Below are positions 20,304 through 64,000 of a stretch of DNA of 64,000 nucleotides, in pieces. Origin of the DNA: Metridium senile (Eukaryota > Cnidaria > Anthozoa > Actiniaria > Metridiidae); assembly GCA_949775045.1 (NCBI GenBank), contig OX459104.1:15869096-15933095 (forward strand), given 5' to 3'. The position numbers were made by a program, and so were the translations under genes. The notes below the pieces were generated by a model. It was not told the DNA's origin. It saw only the letters and a list, made by a program, of their open reading frames with translations, and searched no databases. How positions within the stretch are numbered: position 1 is the stretch's first letter; the number at the start of each line of letters is the position of its first letter.

Positions 20304-21279
20304 CGCCCCTTACCGTGGCCACCCAATTAAAGTTTTGTACAAGTTAGCTTAGCGTTCAAAAGTTTCTCTTTTCAAATTATTTGTGTACGTCCTTAGTTTT
20401 CAAATTTAACCATCCTGGCAGGTTTTTCAGACGACACTTAGTAAACTTCTCAAGTATGTTAAGGCCTGGGTTTTTCGTTGTGAAAAGACCCCCCGCCAAT
20501 AATTAAGATGTTGGCTTCGTACTTTCAAGATATTCGCTAGTTTTCAAAGAAAATCGCTGTGGATGTTAATATCAGAGTCCTTAATGTTTTAGTGCTGATT
20601 TTTACGAGGTCACGTGGTATATGACGTCATAATAGCAAGAAAATACTTAAAATTTATGCGGTCGTGAGTTTAAGATAAAGATAAAAACGAAAAGCCAAAA
20701 GTTGATAAGTAATAGATGACAAATAATTTCACGTTTGGAGAACTTGAATTCGATAGCTTGGTAGGGAGATATAAGGGGATTTTGAATAAGAATTATGGTC
20801 ACGTGACCTGTTTTACAAAATATCTCCTTAACAGTAAGTGATAACCTGATTCTCCAAGCACAGTCCTGTAGAAACCTTGTAGAGAAGTACATTTAATGTA
20901 TAAGTTTGTTTTACCTATTCAAACTCGCGACCGCATTTTCAAAGGAAAAACGAAATCCCTTATCCATCTAAACTAGTCACGTGACCACCCTTAGATCAAA
21001 ATTACAAATTAAGGATGAGCAGTAGTCCGACATCTATTAATGTACCAAGTTTTATTAAAATCAGATGAGTTTTGTGGCAATGACAAATAAAAACGTTTTT
21101 TCGTGAAACACGGCTAAAACCCAGGCCTTAACATACTTGAGTTCACTCGTCTTCGCTTTGAACATTTCAAAGTGTTTACCGTTTGACACTTGGCGTGTCA
21201 TTTATATTAAGGTCAAATTATCGCTTTCTGATTGGTTAACTTGTACAAAACTTTAATTAGCTGGCCATGGTAAGGTGCG
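20304..21279. mobile_element. ~976-bp foldback element
   Basis: Outer arms CCTTACCGTGGCCACC / CAGCTGGCCATGGTAAGG and AATTAAAGTTTTGTACAAGTTA. Second arm block AAGTATGTTAAGGCCTGGGTTTT / AACCCAGGCCTTAACATACTT. Inner block ATGCGGTCGTGAGTTT / AACTCGCGACCGCAT. No open frame of note. Confidence 0.8.
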
Positions 21280-21373
21280 TCGCGCTGTAATCATCCAGTC
21301 CTGAAGATTTCAGCTGTGACAACAGAACATCAAGCAGTTTTGACGAGAAAAAGGAAGAATCGACCCGTGGAAG

Positions 21374-21671
21374 CCTCTGCTACAATCATGTGCAAAATTG
21401 TTGGGACATTGTCACTCCTGTTGTCACTTTTTTATGAGCGTTTTCGTTTTTGTTTCAAAAAATATACAGAATGTATCAATTTGATTTGCAAACCCCCTTC
21501 CCCCCTAAGCAATGTTGATTGGTCTTTCAAATGACAACCGTTTCACATTCCCACAATTCAACATTGATACGCGGGGAGAGGGGGAAACGGAAAAATTATG
21601 TTGAAATATTTTTCATGTTAAAACCAGATAATGCCGGTACCAAGGTATTTTGCACATGATTGTAGCAGGGA
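21374..21671. mobile_element. ~298-bp foldback element
   Basis: Ends CTGCTACAATCATGTGCAAA ... TTTTGCACATGATTGTAGCA, with CCCCTTCCCCCC / GGGGAGAGGGGG arms inside. Confidence 0.75.
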
Positions 21672-21792
21672 AGATAAATGATTAAAATGATTATATTGTG
21701 TAAAATCTAAAATGTTTAGTGTAAAAGTGTAAAATTAATATAAAGTGAGCGAGTGGATACAAAACACGACCACATCAATTATGCTGTAAAAT

Positions 21793-22087
21793 TTACACCT
21801 ATTTCAAAAATCGTTGTCGCAGTCGAAGGTACAGTCCACACTCTAAAGCCTGCAAAGGATGCTGGTTACATGGACTTAATTTGTGATTTATTGCACTTTT
21901 TTAAAAGTAATATTTGTATTTATATCTACCACAACAATTTGTTATGGGCATATAACACAAACACATACAATCAAAATATTCTATGAATAAATCGATAACA
22001 AGAGAAGAAATACCGACATGCTTTGCAGACTTTAGAGTGTGGACTGTGGCTTTGTTTGCGACAACGATTTTTGAAATATAGGTGTAT
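21793..22087. mobile_element. ~295-bp foldback, TACACCTATTTCAAA family
   Basis: TIRs TACACCTATTTCAAAAATCG ... CGATTTTTGAAATATAGGTGTA with CAGTCCACACTCTNAAGCC inside. A close copy is at 63060-63350 and a diverged, interrupted one at about 34905-35375; the ends are shared with 44278-45890. Confidence 0.85.
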
Positions 22088-22224
22088 ATCATGTATAAAG
22101 AAATACTATTATCATTATTATTTACTGATGTTTCGAGCTTTATCCGTTTCGGGGTAAACGTCAGTAAAGTTAATTAAGATAACATTTTTTTGCGGTGTTA
22201 CAAATTTCCTATCAATAATGGACA

Positions 22225-22599
22225 TACACCTACTTGCAAGAAAGTTGTCATACGAAAAAAGAACATTTGTATTTAGGCCTCGTCTACACGAATCCGATCC
22301 GGCTGAAACCGCATAGAAATATTTGCGTCCACACGAATCCTGTTGATCGTTTCCTATTCAAAAGTATGCGATTCACTGGATTCGTGTGGACGATAGGCCG
22401 ATTCGCATCAAAAAGTATGCGGTTTCAAAAGTATCCGGATCCGTGTAGACGGGGTCTTATAGTGGGTTAGGAATAAATTAAAGGTACAAAAGAAAGAGTT
22501 CAGCTTCAGTGATCATCTTTTGTACTTTTAATTTATTCCTAACCCGCTAAATACAAATGTTCTTTTTTCGTATGACAACGTTCTTGCAAGTAGGTGTAT
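22225..22599. mobile_element. Composite MITE, TACACCTACTTGCAAG ends
   Basis: Outer arms pair through GTTGTCATACGAAAAAAGAACATTTG and GGGTTAGGAATAAATTAAA. The left arm is split by the MITE at 22276-22456. Relatives: 23089-23271 and 23821-23991. Confidence 0.8.
22276..22456. mobile_element. 181-bp MITE with TTA duplication, nested
   Basis: Ends GGCCTCGTCTACACG ... CGTGTAGACGGGGTC, flanked by TTA (22273-22275, 22457-22459). A second copy, inverted, at 31234-31421 is flanked by TCA. The TNA duplication points to a PIF/Harbinger-type mover. Confidence 0.85.
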
Positions 22600-23355
22600 A
22601 AGCCAGCTGAGTTGACCTTCAGAACAAACACAAGGTCAACCAATCAGAATTGAGGATTCAACATCATATTTCAATTAGCATTTCCCATTATTCTGCCAAC
22701 AGAATTTATGAAATACGAGTTCTTCCTTCTTTAAATTAATTGTGAACACTAGTCAAACTCATGGTGGGATTATATTTCAATCAACAAGAAAAGTCTACAT
22801 TGTATACTCAGAAAAAGCTCAAAAATTGCTAACCAAAATCAGTGACCCATAATTCCTTTCAGGGAAGGCGATCAACTCAGCTGGAGTAAATAAAGAAATA
22901 AATGAATTAATTAATGAATGGTTAAATAAATGAATGAATGGATAAATGGATTAATATATAGATAAATGAATAAATAAATCGATGAATAAAAAGCGAAGGG
23001 AGAGGGCCCTGGGAACGAGGTTGTAATGGGCTCCTGTACATATAAAATAAATGAAATTAATAAACAAATTAATAAATTGTTAAATTAATACACCTGATTT
23101 TAAAAATGTTGTCATATAAAAAAAGAACATTAATAGTTTAGTAACAAAGGACTATCGGGAATAACAAAAGAAAGAATTCAGCTTGAGTGATCTTCTTTTG
23201 TGTTTTAATTAATTCCTTTCCCTGCACTAAATTACAAAAGTCAGGACAACGTTCTTGCAAATAGGTGTATAAACAACTGAATAAAAATACGAAATAAATA
23301 AATGAATAGATAAATAAATAGTTAAATAAATAAATAAATAAATAAATAATACATA

Positions 23356-23387
<32 letters not shown>

Positions 23388-24130
23388 ACATATAAATAAA
23401 TAAATAAATTAATTAAACAAATAAATATATAAATAAATAAATAAATATATAGATAATACATATAAATAAATGAATAGATAAATAAATGCTTAAACAAATA
23501 AATAAATAAATAATACATATAAATAAATAAAGTAAACAAATAAATAAATAAATAAATAAAGTAAACAAATAAATAAATAAATAAACAAATAAATAAATAA
23601 TACATAAATAAATAAAGTAAACAAATAAATAAATAAATAATACATATAAATAAATAAAGTAAACAAATAAATAAATAATACATAAATAAATAAAGTAAAC
23701 AAATAAATAAATAAATAAATAATACATATAAATAAATAAAGTAAACAAATAAATAAATAAATAAATAAATAATACATATAAATAAATGAAGGAATAAATA
23801 TATAATTAAATAAATGACACATACAACTAATTGCAATAACATTGTCATATAAAAAAGGAAATTACAAAATAGGAATGAATTAAAAGACAAAAGAAGAAGT
23901 TCAGCTTGAGTAATCTGCTTTTGTCTTTTACTTAATTCCTATTGTTTTATTTACTTTTTTATATGACAATGTTATTGCAATTAGGTGTATATCCAGTTAC
24001 AAACCAGTCCACCACAAAAATATTTGCTTTTGTATATTTATTTATATATTTTTTCTTACAAAATGATTGCATGAGTATGAAATTAAAGTTAATGTTTATA
24101 TGGCTGCGAGTGTGTGTATATACCTAGATA
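22600..24130. repeat. Simple-repeat block with two MITE copies
   Basis: 22885-23000 and 23280-23815 are AAAT/AAAC/ACAT tetranucleotide arrays; minus-strand frames of Leu-Phe-Ile-Tyr through them are artefacts. MITE copies of the 22225 family lie on both sides (23089-23271, 23821-23991). No gene is visible. Confidence 0.9.
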
Positions 24131-24135
24131 TCTAA

Positions 24136-24475
24136 TTAAAATACCATTAAAATCCCAACATAGGTGGGGTTGTGTCCCATCCAAACGGGGTGGGGGTGTT
24201 TTTGCCTGTGTAAGCTATCAATTTGGGTGGCCCTAGCCATAGACTGAGGATCTGGTCTTCCGAGGAGAACTGGGGATGAGGTGAGGCCTTTTAGCCTAGC
24301 TCTCTCTAGTAGACCTGTTAACCATTCCCTGTACCATCTTGACTGCAGGTATCCAGGCCTTTGCATCAGACGAACATTGATCGAGCTTGCAATGATAGAT
24401 ATCTTTGAACACTAGCTCTGCTGAAAATTATACATGTGTCTCAGTCTATCATTGCAAGCTCACAGTGATCTGTGA
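24136..24475. other. Unassigned stretch, possible decayed retroelement fragment
   Basis: A minus-strand 76-residue frame (24136-24366) is Arg/Pro-rich and looks unlike the surrounding AT-rich repeats, but I cannot match it to a family. An inverted GAGCTTGCAATGATAGA / TCTATCATTGCAAGCTC pair lies at 24378-24462. 24475-24580 shows no feature apart from a GGGCTTCCTGTGG word. Confidence 0.25.
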
Positions 24476-24580
24476 AGGAAATTATGTTTGAACTTCACAT
24501 TGTAACTATCTACTTTGTTTCATTCATTGGGCTTCCTGTGGTCAAACCATCAACATGGCTTTTTTGACCAAAATTTGTAA

Positions 24581-24586
24581 TTTATT
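24581..24586 (-). terminator. AATAAA polyadenylation signal of the P450 gene
   Basis: TTTATT on + reads AATAAA on -, 126 nt past the P450 stop codon. Plausible position; use not shown. Confidence 0.45.
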
Positions 24587-24711
24587 CAAAACTAGCTAAC
24601 TGACTTGTTTAGCCTTATGGTTATTTCAGTTAGCATGTACTAAATTAAGTTCTTCAATTAATTTATGTTAATTACTTTGTAAAAAATTAGTACTAAAATT
24701 ATGCATCATTG

Positions 24712-26283
24712 TCATTGTCTGTCAATAAATTTCACCCTCACTGGTCTATCTGGTATTGTAACAACTCTCATAAACGGCTCCACCACTTCATTGCTAGGAT
24801 ATTCAAGCTTGTACTTCTGAATCAGCCTGACTGCCAACAGATACATCTCAAGCTCAGCAATACGTCGACCTGCACACATCCTTGTCCCAAACCCAAATGG
24901 GATAGAAGCAAATGCATGTTCAGTATCTTTAGTTCCTTTCTGTTCATTTCTCATCCACCTTTCTGGGAGGAAATCCTTTGCATTTGGAAAATAATCCTCA
25001 CAATTTGACATGTAATAATGCAGAAATTGAACCATGGTGCCCTTAGGGATGAGATAACCAAGTATTTCCATATCTTCTTGGATGGTACGACTTGAAGTAC
25101 TTAGAAGTGGATACAGTCGCAACGTTTCTTTGAAGCAAGCTTTCAAGTATGGCATCTTGGCAAGCGAGTTGGAGCTTGGAAGTTCACCCTCTGCAAGTGC
25201 AGTAGATACTTCCTGGAATAGTTTTTCCTGTTTGTCTGGGTTTTTGGCCATCGTGTAGAGAAACCATTGCATGGTGTTTGAAGTTGTATCTACGCCAGCA
25301 AAAAATAAATCAATCATGCTGGCCATAAGGTCTCGCTTTGAGAGTTGGCGTTGAAACAAAAGATATTCCACAAACCCAACTTTCTCTGCGGTACTGTCAG
25401 CAGCATTAGACTGTCCCCGTCTGATCTCTACATCTTTAACTGTTTCATCGATGAAGCGGTCAGCGTACTTGTACATGTTATCAAAGTGGTACACAAAGTC
25501 TTTGAAAACCTTGGTTTCGTAGATTTTGTGAAACCAAACCGGAATCATACCGATCACGACAATTGAATGCAAAAACTCTCCGACAGAATTGATAAAATCT
25601 TGAGCATCTGGGTTGACCTCATTTTCAAGACAGCCAAATCGTCGATCAAACAAAACATGGGTGACTGACTCGAATGACCACTTGAAAAGTTCATTGTCAA
25701 TGCCTTCCACTTCATATGAGTTATCGGTTCCAGGCGGGGATCGAATTGAGTCAAGGCGAGTAATAAAATCGGTGATGATTTCGTTAAAAATCAGCAAGTA
25801 CACGGCCACTTCCTTTGGCTTGAGAATACGTTTGCTAACAGTAGTACGATAGCGATACCAATCCTCACCATTAGCGAAGAACACCCCAGGAACAGTGTTT
25901 CTAAGTTTATAGTAATAGTTCATTGCTGGAGCATCAAAGCGCATTGGATATTTTGGCTCATTGCGTAGAACTTTCGCTACTTCGACAGGATCACTCAAAT
26001 TCACAATCTTCAGTCCAGGCATTCCAAATTTGTAAATAGGACCAAACTTTTTAGTTTCGTCAAACTGTGCCTCAAGAGCTAGCGCACCAAAAGATTTTCG
26101 TGTGACTAACTTTGCTAGTAGAATTCGAAGACCTGCTCCCAGACCAAACAAGTTTATATGCCCTGGAAGTTCGTCTACTGTCTTCAAGCGTTTATCAGCA
26201 GCTAAAGTTGACAAGGGACGATGAAAATGAACTGCATTTTGGAAGCGGAACATTCGAAGCCTTGTAATGGCCGCCATTATCAA
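24712..26283 (-). CDS. Cytochrome P450, mitochondrial clan, single exon
   Basis: 523-residue haem monooxygenase. The N-terminus is Arg-rich with RPLSTLAADKRLKTVDELPG, typical of a mitochondrial targeting sequence followed by the Pro-rich start of the fold. I-helix oxygen-binding motif AGVDTTS (about residue 320), K-helix ETLRLYP (ExxR), PERW, and the haem loop FGFGTRMCAGRRIAELEM with the axial Cys are all present; the CxGRRIAE form is typical of mitochondrial P450s (CYP10/11/24/27 types). Such enzymes take electrons from adrenodoxin and hydroxylate sterols or similar lipids; the substrate is unknown. Length is normal and no frame break is seen. Lack of introns beside the 34-exon neighbour is notable. 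It is divergent from CKAP5 across a short promoter. Confidence 0.93.
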   Translation of the reverse strand: MIMAAITRLRMFRFQNAVHFHRPLSTLAADKRLKTVDELPGHINLFGLGAGLRILLAKLVTRKSFGALALEAQFDETKKFGPIYKFGMPGLKIVNLSDPVEVAKVLRNEPKYPMRFDAPAMNYYYKLRNTVPGVFFANGEDWYRYRTTVSKRILKPKEVAVYLLIFNEIITDFITRLDSIRSPPGTDNSYEVEGIDNELFKWSFESVTHVLFDRRFGCLENEVNPDAQDFINSVGEFLHSIVVIGMIPVWFHKIYETKVFKDFVYHFDNMYKYADRFIDETVKDVEIRRGQSNAADSTAEKVGFVEYLLFQRQLSKRDLMASMIDLFFAGVDTTSNTMQWFLYTMAKNPDKQEKLFQEVSTALAEGELPSSNSLAKMPYLKACFKETLRLYPLLSTSSRTIQEDMEILGYLIPKGTMVQFLHYYMSNCEDYFPNAKDFLPERWMRNEQKGTKDTEHAFASIPFGFGTRMCAGRRIAELEMYLLAVRLIQKYKLEYPSNEVVEPFMRVVTIPDRPVRVKFIDRQ

Positions 26284-26743
26284 ATTTTGTTGTATAATTT
26301 GCTTCCTTTGTATTTACATTGATTCTGTTGATTTAGTATCAGCCAATCAGATTCTAATATGGAATGTTTTCGTGACATTTACATTTTACATTTTCTGGCC
26401 AATATTCATAATATTTTAAATAGAAATACTTACTCGAAAGATCAGGTTATTTATTGCAAATTCTATAATACGTTAAAATGAGTTAAAATTATTATAGATT
26501 AGATATTTATCAATTTTAATTTAGTGGGTTCCCTGTGCATAACATTGACGAGAAGATCTCGGTCCAGACCTTTTTAGGATTGGCTAAGGGTTGTCACGTG
26601 ATACTAGTAGGTAGTTTTCGTCCATTTCAAATGTTGTTCGTTGATTCTTCCCGCTCATAAAATACCAAAAGAATTTCTCGGGTTTTTTCACCGTTTTCAT
26701 TGCTATAAAATCTATTTGATGATCTTTAAAGCAGACAGAAGCT
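26284..26743. promoter_or_regulatory. Shared divergent promoter of the P450 and CKAP5 genes
   Basis: The two start codons are 460 bp apart, head to head. GCCAATCAG (NF-Y/CCAAT) is at about 26342 and an inverted GATTGGCT at about 26579, one near each gene. A TATA-like TAAAATACCAA is at about 26657. Also contains GGGTTCCCTGTG (26525), a word shared with nearby foldback elements. Arrangement inferred, start sites unknown. Confidence 0.5.
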
Positions 26744-63957
<37,214 letters not shown>

Positions 63958-64000
63958 GTATGTTTGGCACTGGTAATGTATGTATTATACATAATACTTA

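Overview
The window is intron-rich, AT-rich animal DNA dominated by small terminal-inverted-repeat (TIR) elements. It is most likely from a cnidarian, probably an anthozoan. That call is an inference: it rests on gene and intron structure, a tRNA-derived SINE of a kind common in corals and anemones, and the style of the foldback elements. No search was run.

Layout. 1-6500: two intronless, paralogous class A GPCR genes on + (961-2022 and 5225-6298), separated by a 380-bp AAAT microsatellite and several foldback elements. 6500-10240: no gene, only nested repeats. 10244-18074: a C2H2 zinc-finger gene on + whose 5' half is tandemly duplicated. A WW-like exon and an acidic exon occur twice, followed by one 18-finger array. 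Phases show that both copies could be spliced in frame into one chimeric protein. 18100-24700: no gene, foldback elements and simple repeats. 24712-26283: a single-exon mitochondrial-type cytochrome P450 on -, head to head with the next gene across a 460-bp shared promoter. 26744 to the right edge: the orthologue of CKAP5/XMAP215/ch-TOG on +, a microtubule polymerase. I traced 34 coding exons (4409 nt, 1469 codons plus 2 nt), covering TOG1 to TOG5; the 3' end lies outside the window.

The most notable object is inside the ninth CKAP5 intron. It is an apparently complete 6.06-kb DNA transposon (36036-42097) with ~310-bp TIRs and a TAA target duplication. On the opposite strand to CKAP5 it encodes a 1524-residue protein in two exons. 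The C-terminal third carries a full set of FEN1/XPG-like (PIN-fold) nuclease motifs, followed by a cysteine-rich CXC-like tail. This fits the Academ superfamily best.

A second theme is repetition at exon edges. The 3' end of CKAP5 exon 10, with its splice donor, is repeated six times in the following intron. Part of exon 30 is duplicated downstream of itself. The 3' end of the second GPCR gene is repeated about three times past its stop codon. Many MITEs are nested in one another with readable target duplications: TA, a 3-bp TWA-like class, TTAA, and an unusual 6-bp class with CAGGG...CCCTG ends.
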